From the NCBI GenBank assembly GCA_905479325.1, contig CAJQLW010000055.1, positions 1 to 40,929 on the forward strand: a stretch of 40,929 nt of DNA, in the 5' to 3' direction. The notes beneath the pieces were generated by a model. That model had not been told where the DNA came from. It ran no database searches and saw only the letters and a program-made list of their open reading frames with translations. This DNA is from an uncultured Flavobacteriales bacterium. GTDB lineage: Bacteria; Bacteroidota; Bacteroidia; Flavobacteriales_E; Vicingaceae. Within the stretch, counting starts at the first letter, position 1. Each line of letters starts with the position of its first letter. Below are positions 16,630 to 25,364 of the stretch, in pieces. Both the position numbers and the translations under genes were made by a program.

Positions 16630-19389
16630 ATGGATAAGTTTTCTTATTTGAGTAATGCAGATGTATCAGCTGTTGAAACGCTCTATCAAAATTACCTAAA
16701 TGACCCACAGTCTGTTGATGAAGGTTGGGCGAAGTTTTTTGAAGGATTTGAATTTGCAAGAAAAAACTATGACGATGAGGTTGCGAGCTCAGCTAAATCG
16801 AATGCAAGCGGAGTGTTCACTTCGGGAATTTCAACCGACAAAGAGTTTAAAGTATTAAACCTAATTAATGGCTACAGAACTAGAGGTCACTTGTTTACCA
16901 AAACAAACCCTGTTCGCGAAAGACGGAAGTATTCGCCAACCCTTGATTTAGAGAATTTTGGATTAAGTGCATCAGATTTGAAGGAGAAGTTTCAGGCAGG
17001 CTCTGAAATTGGGTTGAAAGATGCAACATTGGAGCAAATTATTGCTCATTTAGAAGATACCTACTGCAGTTCAATTGGAATTGAATACAGGTATATTCGT
17101 AAGCCAGACAAGGTGTTATGGTTGCAGCAAAAATTAGAAACAAATAAAAATCAGCCTGAATTTACCAACGAAGAGCGCAAGCACATGTTAAAGAAATTGA
17201 GTCAAGCAGTGATGTTTGAACAGTTTTTGCATAAAAAGTTTGTTGGACAAAAACGATTTTCTTTGGAAGGTGGAGAAGCTTTAATTCCGGCATTAGATGC
17301 TGTTATTGAAATGGGCGCCGGAATGGGTATACAAGAATTTGTTGTTGGAATGGCACACCGCGGCCGTTTAAATGTTTTGGCGAATATTTTCAACAAAACC
17401 TACGATGCGATCTTCAGTGAATTTGAAGGGAAGGAGTACGAAGATAATTTATTTGATGGAGACGTTAAATATCATTTGGGCTACACCTGCGATGTAAAAA
17501 CGGACAATGGCAACAATGTTAAATTAACACTTTCGCCAAACCCTTCTCATCTTGAAGCAGTTGCTCCTGTTGTTGAAGGTATTGCAAGAGCAAAAGTGGA
17601 TGATTATTTGGGAAGTGATGATAAAATCGCACCAATTTTAATTCATGGTGATGCTGCTTTGGCAGGTCAGGGAATTGCTTACGAAGTAATTCAAATGGCT
17701 AACCTTGAAGGATACAAAACCGGAGGAACAATACACATTGTAATTAACAACCAGATTGGTTTTACTACCAATTATTTAGACGGCCGATCAAGTACATATT
17801 GTACCGATGTTGCAAAAGTTACCCTATGTCCTGTTTTCCATGTAAATGGAGATGATGTAGAAGCGGTTGTACACACGATAAAGTTAGCATTGGAATATAG
17901 AAACAAATACAAAAAAGATGTATTTGTAGATTTGTTGTGCTACAGAAAATACGGTCACAACGAAGGAGATGAGCCTCGTTTTACACAGCCTATTTTATAC
18001 AAAGCTATTTCTAAACATAGCAACCCAAGAGATATCTATTTAAACCAACTTGCCGAGAAGGGAATTATTTCTAAAGAAGAGGCAAAATCTACGGCAACGG
18101 AGTTTAACGACTTGCTACAATCTAGGTTAACTGAGTCGAAAGAGATACAAAAAGCGAATATTACCAACTTCTTAGAAGCAACTTGGGAGGGCATTCGCCC
18201 TTCAACAGATGCTGATTTTGAGAGATCAATAGAAACTGGGTATGACGCGAAAAAGTTAAAAGAACTTGGTGAAAAACTGGTTTATTTGTCTGATGACAAA
18301 GCCTTTTTTAAGAAGTCGAGAAAGTTAATGGAAGACCGTCGAGTAATGATGGAAGAGTCTGATAACCTCGATTGGGGAATGGCTGAAACTTTAGCATATG
18401 GCTCGTTATTGGAAGAAGGTCATTCTGTTCGAATTTCTGGGCAAGATGTTGAGCGAGGAACTTTTTCGCACCGACATGCAGTAATAAAGGTGGAAGATTC
18501 TGAAGAAGAGTATATTCCATTAAAGAATGTAAGCGAAAATCAAGGCAGATTTGATATCTACAACTCATTACTTTCAGAGTACGGTGTTTTAGGATTTGAA
18601 TACGGTTACGCTATGGCTATGCCAAATGCATTAACCATTTGGGAAGCGCAGTTTGGTGATTTTAACAACGGAGCTCAAATTATAATTGATCAGTTTTTAA
18701 GTGCTGCCGAAGATAAGTGGCTTTCAAAGAGTGGCTTGGTAATGTTATTGCCCCATGGTTATGAAGGTCAGGGTTCTGAGCATTCAAGTGCACGCCTAGA
18801 GAGATATTTAACGCTATGTGGTGATAACAATATGCAAATTGCAAATTGTACCACCCCCGCAAACTTCTTTCATATTTTAAGAAGACAATTAAAGCGTGAG
18901 TTTAGAACACCTCTAGTTGTAATGACTCCTAAGAGTTTATTGCGTCATCCAGAAGCTGTTTCAAAGGTGGAGGAATTAGCAAAAGGCGCATTCCAAGAGA
19001 TTATAGCAGAAGAGGTAGATGCTAACAAGGTGAAAACGGTAGTTTGTTGCTCAGGTAAACTATTTTATGAATTGAGAAGTGCAAGAGATGAGCGAGGAAT
19101 AGATGATTTGACCATAGTTAGAATGGAGCAACTGTATCCTTTCCCGCAAAAGCAACTGACTGAACTTTTGGGATCTTATAAAAATTTAGAAAACCTAGTT
19201 TGGTCGCAAGAAGAGCCTGAGAATATGGGAGCGTGGAGGTTTATTAAAACCAACACCGACCAAGCAGCAGATTGGAAATTAGTAAGCAGATTAGCAAGTG
19301 CGAGTCCGGCTTCTGGTTCTTCAAAAGTATTCGAAAAACGACAAGCCAAAATAATAGAAGAAACGTTGAGTTACTCAACAAAAAAATAA
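16630..19389 (+). CDS. sucA: 2-oxoglutarate dehydrogenase E1 component
   Basis: The 919-residue thiamine-diphosphate enzyme decarboxylates 2-oxoglutarate and passes the succinyl group to the lipoyl arm of E2. It starts with the E2-binding N-terminal helix typical of this family (YLSNADVSAVETLYQNYL), then MAHRGRLNVLANIF with His243, the ThDP/Mg motif beginning GDAA (340-343) and ending NNQIGF (373-378), YRKYGHNEGDEPRFTQP, SGQDVERGTFSHRHAV, and the C-terminal LPHGYEGQGSEHSSARLER segment. Length is near that of E. coli SucA (933). Only 6 bases separate it from the E2 gene, forming the usual sucAB unit; the shared E3 (lipoamide dehydrogenase) is not in the window. Confidence 0.97.
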   Translation: MDKFSYLSNADVSAVETLYQNYLNDPQSVDEGWAKFFEGFEFARKNYDDEVASSAKSNASGVFTSGISTDKEFKVLNLINGYRTRGHLFTKTNPVRERRKYSPTLDLENFGLSASDLKEKFQAGSEIGLKDATLEQIIAHLEDTYCSSIGIEYRYIRKPDKVLWLQQKLETNKNQPEFTNEERKHMLKKLSQAVMFEQFLHKKFVGQKRFSLEGGEALIPALDAVIEMGAGMGIQEFVVGMAHRGRLNVLANIFNKTYDAIFSEFEGKEYEDNLFDGDVKYHLGYTCDVKTDNGNNVKLTLSPNPSHLEAVAPVVEGIARAKVDDYLGSDDKIAPILIHGDAALAGQGIAYEVIQMANLEGYKTGGTIHIVINNQIGFTTNYLDGRSSTYCTDVAKVTLCPVFHVNGDDVEAVVHTIKLALEYRNKYKKDVFVDLLCYRKYGHNEGDEPRFTQPILYKAISKHSNPRDIYLNQLAEKGIISKEEAKSTATEFNDLLQSRLTESKEIQKANITNFLEATWEGIRPSTDADFERSIETGYDAKKLKELGEKLVYLSDDKAFFKKSRKLMEDRRVMMEESDNLDWGMAETLAYGSLLEEGHSVRISGQDVERGTFSHRHAVIKVEDSEEEYIPLKNVSENQGRFDIYNSLLSEYGVLGFEYGYAMAMPNALTIWEAQFGDFNNGAQIIIDQFLSAAEDKWLSKSGLVMLLPHGYEGQGSEHSSARLERYLTLCGDNNMQIANCTTPANFFHILRRQLKREFRTPLVVMTPKSLLRHPEAVSKVEELAKGAFQEIIAEEVDANKVKTVVCCSGKLFYELRSARDERGIDDLTIVRMEQLYPFPQKQLTELLGSYKNLENLVWSQEEPENMGAWRFIKTNTDQAADWKLVSRLASASPASGSSKVFEKRQAKIIEETLSYSTKK

Positions 19390-19395
19390 ATAAAA

Positions 19396-20652
19396 ATGGA
19401 AGAAGTAAAAGTTCCAAGTCCAGGTGAATCAATTTCAGAAGTAGATATCGCTTCATGGACCGTTGCTGACGGAGATTATGTTACCATTGATGATGTAATA
19501 GCTGAAATTGACTCAGACAAAGCAACATTAGAATTAACAGCTACCGCAAGTGGGACCATTAGTCTAAAAGCTGAGGAAGGAGATACAGTTGAGGTAGGTC
19601 AAGTAGTTGCTGAAATTGATACTTCGGCAGAGGCACCAGCAGGAAATGCAGCACCAAAAGAAGATACTTCGGCAAGCTCTGCAACCGATGAAAAAGCTCC
19701 AGAACCTAAGGCTGCAGCACTAAAAGAAGAGCCTGTGGCTCAAGAAACGTCACATGCAAGTGGACACCCGTCACCATCTGCTAAAAAAGCGATGGCTGAG
19801 AACAACATTTCAGCAAATCAAGTAAGTGGAACCGGCAAAGGCGGAAGAATTACCAAGCAAGATGTTGTTAACGCAATGGCTGCAGGAATTCCGGCTGAAT
19901 CTACTCAAGGTTGGGGAGGTTCAAGAGACCAGTCTAGAGAAAAGATGTCTTCATTAAGAAGAAAAGTAGCAGAAAGATTGGTTGCCGTTAAGAATGAAAC
20001 AGCTATGTTAACTACTTTCAACGAAGTAGACATGACAGAAGTGATGGCTCTGAGAAGCAGAATGAAAGAACGCTTTAGAGAACATCACAATGTAAATTTA
20101 GGCTTCATGTCGTTTTTTACAAAAGCAGTTACAGAAGCACTAAATCATTTCCCAAAAGTGAATGCAATGATTGATGGAAACGAAATGGTCTTCCATAACT
20201 ATGCAGATATTGGGATTGCTGTTAGTTCCCCGAAAGGCTTAATGGTTCCTGTTGTAAGAAATGCGGAGCAAATGAGCTTAGCAGAAATAGAGGCAGACAT
20301 TAAACGCTTAGCAATTAAAGCTAGGGATGGGAAATTGTCTATGGAAGAAATGACAGGTGGTACCTTCACGATTACCAACGGGGGCGTTTTTGGAAGTATG
20401 ATGAGTACACCGATTATTAATCCACCGCAATCTGCAATTTTAGGCATGCACAACATTGTAGATCGTCCAATGGCAATTAATGGCGAGGTTAAAATTAGAC
20501 CAATGATGTACCTTGCGTTATCTTACGATCACAGAATTATTGATGGGAAAGAGTCTGTAGGTTTCTTAGTGAAAGTGAAAGAGATGATTGAAAATCCATC
20601 TAAAATAATATTTGGAGGTAAAGACCCTGACGAAGTATTGTTAGGATTATAA
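19396..20652 (+). CDS. sucB: 2-oxoglutarate dehydrogenase E2 (dihydrolipoyl succinyltransferase)
   Basis: The 418-residue protein has three regions: a lipoyl domain (1-75) with the lipoylated Lys42 in [11 protein letters not shown]; an Ala/Pro/Glu/Lys-rich flexible linker (about 76-118); a peripheral E1/E3-binding domain (about 120-158, [13 protein letters not shown]...GRITKQDVV); and the catalytic acyltransferase core from about 180, with the active-site H379-x3-D383-G motif (YDHRIIDG). It transfers succinyl groups to CoA within the 2-oxoglutarate dehydrogenase complex. The EIDSDKA motif and placement after sucA identify the substrate class. A strong terminator follows 19 bases after the stop. 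Confidence 0.97.
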   Translation: MEEVKVPSPGESISEVDIASWTVADGDYVTIDDVIAEIDSDKATLELTATASGTISLKAEEGDTVEVGQVVAEIDTSAEAPAGNAAPKEDTSASSATDEKAPEPKAAALKEEPVAQETSHASGHPSPSAKKAMAENNISANQVSGTGKGGRITKQDVVNAMAAGIPAESTQGWGGSRDQSREKMSSLRRKVAERLVAVKNETAMLTTFNEVDMTEVMALRSRMKERFREHHNVNLGFMSFFTKAVTEALNHFPKVNAMIDGNEMVFHNYADIGIAVSSPKGLMVPVVRNAEQMSLAEIEADIKRLAIKARDGKLSMEEMTGGTFTITNGGVFGSMMSTPIINPPQSAILGMHNIVDRPMAINGEVKIRPMMYLALSYDHRIIDGKESVGFLVKVKEMIENPSKIIFGGKDPDEVLLGL

Positions 20653-20671
20653 TTTTTAAACAGAAACCTTA

Positions 20672-20715
20672 AACCCCTTGTTCTCGTATATCGAGAACAA
20701 GGGGTTCATTTTTTT
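20672..20715 (+). terminator. Strong intrinsic terminator after sucAB
   Basis: A 15-bp perfect stem, aaccccttgttctcg (20672-20686) with cgagaacaaggggtt (20692-20706), 5-base loop tatat, and a run of T from 20709. The next ATG (20718) follows almost directly, so the T run lies in the leader of that gene. Confidence 0.9.
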
Positions 20716-20717
20716 CC

Positions 20718-21187
20718 ATGAAGACAGTTTTCTATATTCTAGTATTTTTATTTTTCACACCATTACTTGCTCAGCAAACAGGGTCGCTCACTGTATATGG
20801 AAAAGTGAAGTACAAGAACAGTCTTTTGAATGAAGTTAGCATTGAAGTGTATAAAGACAATGAGCTGCAGCAAGAAATGATCAACCTAAAAAATGGAAGT
20901 TTTAACCTGACTTTAGCTTTAGGTTCGGTTTATAATATCAGTTTTCGAAGAGACAATTACATTCAAAAATCAGTTGCGGTTATTGCAAAAGCTGACTCCT
21001 CTGTGAACATAAGTGGAAGGTATTTTTTCAATTGGATATTGAGTTGTTTAAGGAAGAGGAAATAGATGAAACAATTTTACCCCCAGTAGTGAAACTCTAT
21101 ATCAAAGATCAAACGACTGGATTTGCATACGATAAGAAATATGTGAAGTGGGTTGCTGAAAAATACGAAGAGGAGTTAGAAGATTAA
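20718..21187 (+). pseudogene. Secreted carboxypeptidase-regulatory-like protein, frame broken at a T6 run
   Basis: The frame from ATG 20718 starts with a clear signal peptide (MKTVFYILVFLFFTPLLAQQ) and a beta-rich domain like the carboxypeptidase-regulatory or Ig-like folds of Bacteroidota surface proteins (TVYGKVKYKN, then NGSFNLTLALGSVYNISFRRDNY). It stops at 21065 after an atypical tail. One frame over, coding-like sequence continues from the T6 run at 21023-21028 to a stop at 21185-21187: QLDIELFKEEE, PPVVKLYIKD, FAYDKKYVKWVAEKYEEELED. Adding one T restores a single protein of 156 residues whose second part resembles the usual end of such proteins. The site reads T TTT TTC in frame, a possible -1 slippery heptamer, but a real mutation or a homopolymer sequencing error is simpler. 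purD begins 44 bases downstream. Confidence 0.75.
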
Positions 21188-21231
21188 GTTCGATTTTGCT
21201 ATTTGAATTCGTTTCTTTGCAAAAAAAAGAA

Positions 21232-22512
21232 ATGAATATTCTCATTTTAGGTTCAGGAGGAAGAGAGCACGCAATTGCTTGGAAGCTAAAGCAAAGCAAG
21301 AGTGCTCAACAGATTTTTATTGCTCCGGGCAATGCAGGCACTTCAGCTATTGGAAATAACTTAAACATTGGAGTTAGCGATTTTGACGCTATTGCTGATA
21401 GCATTAAAAAACATTCAATCGGAATGTTGGTAGTTGGTCCAGAGGCACCATTGGTAGAAGGGATCGTAGACTACTTTGAGGAAAGACCTGAATTTTCAGA
21501 TGTAAGAATAATTGGTCCTGCAAAGTATGGTGCGCAATTAGAAGGAAGTAAAGAGTTTGCGAAAGATTTCATGATTCGCAACAATGTACCTACGGCTCGG
21601 TTTAAGTCTTTTACAGAAAAAAATATAGCAGCAGGGTATTCGTTTTTGGAAAGCCTCAAAGCACCTTACGTCCTTAAAGCTGATGGTTTAGCTGGAGGGA
21701 AAGGTGTTTTGATTTTAAATAATTTAGAAGAAGCAAAGTCAGAATTGAAAGCAATGTTAATGGACGCCAAGTTTGGGGCGGCAAGTTCTAGCGTTGTAAT
21801 CGAAGAGTATTTAGATGGCATCGAAATGTCAGTTTTTGTTTTGACCGATGGCAAGAATTATCAAATATTACCTGAAGCGAAAGATTATAAACGCATAGGA
21901 GAGGGAGATACAGGGTTGAATACTGGTGGTATGGGAGCTGTTTCGCCTGTTCCATTCATGAATGAAGTCTTACAAGAAAGAATTAAAACCCGAGTGGTAG
22001 AGCCAAGTGTGAAGGGGTTGAAAGAGGAAAATATTAATTACAAAGGTTTTCTCTTTATAGGATTGATGATTGTGGATAATGAACCTTTTGTTATAGAATA
22101 CAATGTCCGAATGGGCGACCCAGAAACAGAAGTTGTAATGCCACGAATAAAATCCGATTTAGTGGAACATTTAATTGCTTGTGCAGACGGAACATTAAAT
22201 GAATCGGCAATAGAATTTGAGAATAATGCTGCTACAACAATAATGCTTGTTGCTGCAGGTTACCCAGAAGCTTACGAGAAAGGCAAAGAAATGAAGGGCT
22301 TTGAGCAATTAGGAGATTGTATAGCCTTTCATGCAGGGACCAAAGAAATCAATGGAAAGGTGCTAACAGACGGTGGTCGAATTTTAGCAGTTTCTGCTTT
22401 GGGCGAAAACTTTAAAGATGCCTTGGCCAAATCATACAGAAATGCAGATCGCATTTTGTACGAGGGGAAATACTATAGAAAAGATATAGGGTTTGACTTG
22501 ATGGACTATTAG
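21232..22512 (+). CDS. purD: Phosphoribosylamine--glycine ligase (GAR synthetase)
   Basis: The 426-residue enzyme makes glycinamide ribonucleotide from phosphoribosylamine, glycine and ATP, the second step of de novo purine synthesis. The N-terminus is diagnostic (MNILILGSGGREHAIAWKL). The ATP-grasp region includes VLKADGLAGGKGV, the loop AKDYKRIGEGDTGLNTGGMG and the metal-binding end EYNVRMGDPETEVVMPRI. Length is normal (about 425). The ATG at 21232 fits the family N-terminus; a start 12 codons upstream is unlikely. It is convergent with a tiny membrane-protein gene only 8 bases from its stop, and purQ lies about 1.3 kb downstream. Confidence 0.97.
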   Translation: MNILILGSGGREHAIAWKLKQSKSAQQIFIAPGNAGTSAIGNNLNIGVSDFDAIADSIKKHSIGMLVVGPEAPLVEGIVDYFEERPEFSDVRIIGPAKYGAQLEGSKEFAKDFMIRNNVPTARFKSFTEKNIAAGYSFLESLKAPYVLKADGLAGGKGVLILNNLEEAKSELKAMLMDAKFGAASSSVVIEEYLDGIEMSVFVLTDGKNYQILPEAKDYKRIGEGDTGLNTGGMGAVSPVPFMNEVLQERIKTRVVEPSVKGLKEENINYKGFLFIGLMIVDNEPFVIEYNVRMGDPETEVVMPRIKSDLVEHLIACADGTLNESAIEFENNAATTIMLVAAGYPEAYEKGKEMKGFEQLGDCIAFHAGTKEINGKVLTDGGRILAVSALGENFKDALAKSYRNADRILYEGKYYRKDIGFDLMDY

Positions 22513-22520
22513 AGGTTTAC

Positions 22521-22706
22521 TTACTCAATAGTTCCATTTTTTTTGGCAGCAGCTTTGTATTTTTTAAGTTCAAGAATCCAATATACAAGTCCTGCAAAGA
22601 TTATTCCTGAAAATAATATATTGGGCAAGTTGCCCAAAGTCGGTAATATTGTGAAAGTAGCGGTTAATAAATCTCCTAGGCCATATACTATTTCATTCCA
22701 ACTCAT
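22521..22706 (-). CDS. Small single-pass membrane protein (DUF6341-like)
   Basis: A 61-residue protein (starts MSWNEIVYGLGDLL, ends AAKKNGTIE) with one hydrophobic segment (about residues 30-47, ILFSGIIFAGLVYWILEL) and a basic C-terminal tail. I recall very similar small proteins placed next to purD in many Flavobacteria (DUF6341), often near the larger membrane protein found here at 22785; this arrangement supports its reality, but the assignment is from memory. A -7 element on the minus strand at 22729-22736 supports expression. Function unknown. The stop is 8 bases from the purD stop with no hairpin between. Confidence 0.65.
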   Translation of the reverse strand: MSWNEIVYGLGDLLTATFTILPTLGNLPNILFSGIIFAGLVYWILELKKYKAAAKKNGTIE

Positions 22707-22728
22707 AGCTGTAATTTTAATTAGACTA

Positions 22729-22736
22729 CAAAAATA
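22729..22736 (-). promoter_or_regulatory. -7 element for the small membrane-protein gene
   Basis: On the minus strand the sequence reads TATTTTTG, a match to TAnnTTTG, 22 bases before the ATG at 22706. No clear -33 element. It is back to back with a plus-strand element at 22748-22755. Confidence 0.45.
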
Positions 22737-22747
22737 ACAAACAATTG

Positions 22748-22755
22748 TAATTTTG
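22748..22755 (+). promoter_or_regulatory. -7 element for the DUF6427-like membrane-protein gene
   Basis: TAATTTTG matches TAnnTTTG and lies 29 bases before the TTG start at 22785. No clear -33 element is visible. Together with the minus-strand element at 22729-22736 it forms a compact divergent promoter region. Confidence 0.45.
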
Positions 22756-22784
22756 AACCACTTTTTTAATCTATCTCTTACGCT

Positions 22785-23720
22785 TTGCTGTTAAAAATTC
22801 CTCAAAATATAATTGTAGTTCTAAGCTTTGTAGCAATAGTTTCTGTATTGTTTTGGTTTTCACTAATCGAAGGAACAGCAATTCAATTTGAAGGAGACTA
22901 TTCATTGATCCACTTTCCACCGCAGAAAAATTTGGAGTGGCTGTCAATTACTTGTGTTTTTCTTTCCATGATTTGTGCTTATATCGTTTTTCAAATGAAT
23001 AAAATTCATCGAATAACAGTAAGTAATTCAGTTTCTTTTGTACTTTTTACTTCGATTGGTTTTACCGCTTTTCTAATGTCAAATATTTCTATATTAGACC
23101 TTACAGCAGCATTACTTACGCTTATAAGTTTGTCAATAACCCTTAGAATTCATAACCAGAATTCCGTTTTAGGTTTGCTGTTCGTTTCTTCTTTTCTGCT
23201 TGGTGTAGCTACAATATTTTTTTATCCCAGTGTTTTGTTACTGTTAACTGTCCTGCTAACTGTCGCTTTTTTTCGACCATTTGAATTACGAAACTATGTG
23301 GTAATTCTAGTTGGCTTGACACTTACAGCCTTTTATATTCTCTGTTTCGCATTTTTATTTAACTGGGACCTTCAGTTAATTGAACCCGACTTCAGCAAGT
23401 GGGGTTCAATTGTGTTGGCTGAAGCAGGCACTATTACGGTAATTATTTTTTCTTTGGTTACGCTGGTGGCATCATTTACCATGTTTTCTAAACGATCAAA
23501 ATTTATAGTAAGGCAACGCAATCAATTAGTTGTTATTTTTATTTATATTCTAATTCAAATAACGTTGTCTCTTATTTTTTGCTCGGAAGCGTTATGGATA
23601 AGTTTAGTACCACTATTTTCTTTGTTCATTTTGCACTACTATAAGTCTTTAAGAAGAAAGTGGATTTTTGACGTATTGCTTATGCTTTTTGTTTTTCTTC
23701 TGATATGGTTGAAACTTTAA
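22785..23720 (+). CDS. Polytopic membrane protein (DUF6427-like)
   Basis: The 311-residue protein is almost entirely hydrophobic, with about nine or ten transmembrane segments separated by very short loops (for example NIIVVLSFVAIVSVLFWFSL, LSMICAYIVFQM, LLLLTVLLTVAFF, WIFDVLLMLFVFLLIW). Translation must start at TTG 22785 or a rarer codon, because an in-frame stop lies at 22767 and there is no ATG before residue 60. Position beside purD and the tiny membrane protein matches the DUF6427 family that I recall from Flavobacteria; function is unknown. A charged patch (FSKRSKFIVRQRN, about residue 240) is the only long polar loop. Confidence 0.75.
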   Translation: MLLKIPQNIIVVLSFVAIVSVLFWFSLIEGTAIQFEGDYSLIHFPPQKNLEWLSITCVFLSMICAYIVFQMNKIHRITVSNSVSFVLFTSIGFTAFLMSNISILDLTAALLTLISLSITLRIHNQNSVLGLLFVSSFLLGVATIFFYPSVLLLLTVLLTVAFFRPFELRNYVVILVGLTLTAFYILCFAFLFNWDLQLIEPDFSKWGSIVLAEAGTITVIIFSLVTLVASFTMFSKRSKFIVRQRNQLVVIFIYILIQITLSLIFCSEALWISLVPLFSLFILHYYKSLRRKWIFDVLLMLFVFLLIWLKL

Positions 23721-23754
23721 CCAAATAGTGCGCAAGCCTGTGGTTTGATTTTTT

Positions 23755-23762
23755 TATTTTTG
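23755..23762 (+). promoter_or_regulatory. -7 element upstream of purQ
   Basis: TATTTTTG matches TAnnTTTG and lies 15 bases before the purQ ATG, giving a very short leader. No -33 TTTG is found at the proper spacing. Confidence 0.45.
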
Positions 23763-23777
23763 TACAAAATATAAAGC

Positions 23778-24473
23778 ATGAAATTTGGAGTAATTACTTT
23801 TCCTGGATCCAACTGTGATCAAGATTTGATTTATGTGTTGGAAAGCACTATGGGGTATAAAGTGGAACGCCTTTGGCACAAGGATGCAGACTTGAAAGGA
23901 GTAGATTTTGTGATTCTTCCGGGAGGGTTTTCTTTCGGCGATTATTTGCGTTCAGGCGCTATAGCCAATTACTCTCCAATTATGAATGAAGTGCAAAAGC
24001 ATGCGGCTAATGGCGGTTATGTTTTGGGTATTTGCAACGGATTTCAAATTCTTTGTGAATCTAAATTGTTGCCAGGTACATTATTGCATAATAATCATCA
24101 GAAGTTTACTTGCAAAAATGTTTATTTAAAGGCAGACAATAACTCTTCTATAATTAACCAAGGGGTATCTACAGACGATGTCTTAAAAATTCCAATTGCA
24201 CACGCTGAAGGAAGGTATTTTGCACCTGAAGAGATGTTGAGTAAAATAATTCACAACAATCAAGTTATCTACAGATACTGCGATGTAAATGGTAATGTTT
24301 CTGAAGAAAGTAATCCAAATGGTTCTCTAGAGAATATTGCAGGTGTTTGTAACGAAGGTAGAAACGTATTTGGAATGATGCCACACCCTGAAAGAGCAGC
24401 TGATCCGATATTGGGAAACACTGACGGCATGAAGATATTTGAATCAATGCTAAATTTAATCGAGACCGCTTAA
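23778..24473 (+). CDS. purQ: FGAM synthase glutaminase subunit PurQ
   Basis: The 231-residue class-I glutamine amidotransferase supplies ammonia for formylglycinamidine ribonucleotide synthesis (purine step 4). It starts MKFGVITFPGSNCDQD, has PGGFSFGDYLRSGAIA, the nucleophile Cys86 in GICNGFQILCE, and the rest of the triad in H203-P-E205 (MMPHPERAAD). Length is that of stand-alone PurQ (about 225-230), so the organism should also have separate PurL and PurS; they are not in the window. cysQ follows 33 bases downstream. Confidence 0.95.
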   Translation: MKFGVITFPGSNCDQDLIYVLESTMGYKVERLWHKDADLKGVDFVILPGGFSFGDYLRSGAIANYSPIMNEVQKHAANGGYVLGICNGFQILCESKLLPGTLLHNNHQKFTCKNVYLKADNNSSIINQGVSTDDVLKIPIAHAEGRYFAPEEMLSKIIHNNQVIYRYCDVNGNVSEESNPNGSLENIAGVCNEGRNVFGMMPHPERAADPILGNTDGMKIFESMLNLIETA

Positions 24474-24506
24474 GTTAATTAAATATTGCATTCTAACCCT
24501 CAAACT

Positions 24507-25316
24507 ATGCTTTTAGAAAAAAAGAAAGAATTGCTCGAGCTTTGTATTAGGGCATCTTTGTTAGCAGGGAAAGAAATTTTAAAGGTTTACAATTCCGACT
24601 TTGGTGTTGAGCAAAAAAAAGACGATTCGCCATTAACGGAAGCTGATAAAAACGCACACCTTTCTATTGTTGCTGAACTACAAAAAACAGGTTTTCCTAT
24701 ATTAAGCGAAGAGGGAAGAGATATCCCTTTTAAAGAGCGGAAAAATTGGGATTACTTTTGGATGGTTGACCCTTTAGATGGTACGAAAGAGTTTGTAAAG
24801 CGGAATGGCGAGTTTACGGTCAACATAGCTTTAATTCACAAACAACAGGCAATTATGGGAATAATTTATGTTCCTGTAAAAGATGAATTGTATTTTGGAG
24901 CACAAGAAATAGGTGCTTATAAGGTTGCTGCGTATAGTTTGATAGAAAATGTGGACTTCGAGAGCCTTTTGGATACTGAAAATAAACTTCCTAAAAAAGT
25001 AAACCGCAACTATACAGTGGTGGCCAGCCGGTCTCATATGTCCTCTGAAACAGAAGATTTTATTGCTGAAAAAAGAGTAGAACAAGGAGAGATTGATCTT
25101 ACTTCAGTTGGGAGTTCCTTAAAGTTATGCATGGTGGCGGAAGGGCTAGCAGATGATTATCCGCGATTTGCCCCAACAATGGAGTGGGATACTGCTGCTG
25201 GTCAAGCCATTGTCGAAGCAACAGGTGGTAAAGTAATTGAATGGGAATCAAAAATATCAATGAAATACAACAGACCTGATTTGTTGAATAAATGGTTTTT
25301 GGTTACAAAAGCTTAG
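24507..25316 (+). CDS. cysQ: 3'(2'),5'-bisphosphate nucleotidase
   Basis: The 269-residue enzyme of the lithium-sensitive inositol monophosphatase fold removes the 3'-phosphate of PAP/PAPS, keeping sulfate assimilation and sulfotransfer by-products in check. Motifs: metal ligands in SEEGRDIPF, then the signature D88-P-L-D91-G-T-K-E-F followed by RNGEFTVNIAL, and the C-terminal EWDTAAGQAIVEATGG. The ATG at 24507 gives a normal length; an in-frame TTG seven codons upstream (24486) is possible. In some Bacteroidota cysQ stands with sulfate-assimilation genes; here it sits between purQ and gmd, so no pathway link can be read from neighbours. Confidence 0.92.
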   Translation: MLLEKKKELLELCIRASLLAGKEILKVYNSDFGVEQKKDDSPLTEADKNAHLSIVAELQKTGFPILSEEGRDIPFKERKNWDYFWMVDPLDGTKEFVKRNGEFTVNIALIHKQQAIMGIIYVPVKDELYFGAQEIGAYKVAAYSLIENVDFESLLDTENKLPKKVNRNYTVVASRSHMSSETEDFIAEKRVEQGEIDLTSVGSSLKLCMVAEGLADDYPRFAPTMEWDTAAGQAIVEATGGKVIEWESKISMKYNRPDLLNKWFLVTKA

Positions 25317-25364
25317 TTTATAGTTTTTTGAAAAAGACTAATATTGTAGAGGGAAAAATTTATT

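Noticed and set aside
22543-22737. A plus-strand reading frame of 64 codons overlapping the small membrane-protein gene
   Set aside because: The minus-strand product has a clean transmembrane helix, a basic tail and a -7 element, and fits a known neighbourhood; the plus-strand product has no such features and would sit under the divergent promoter.
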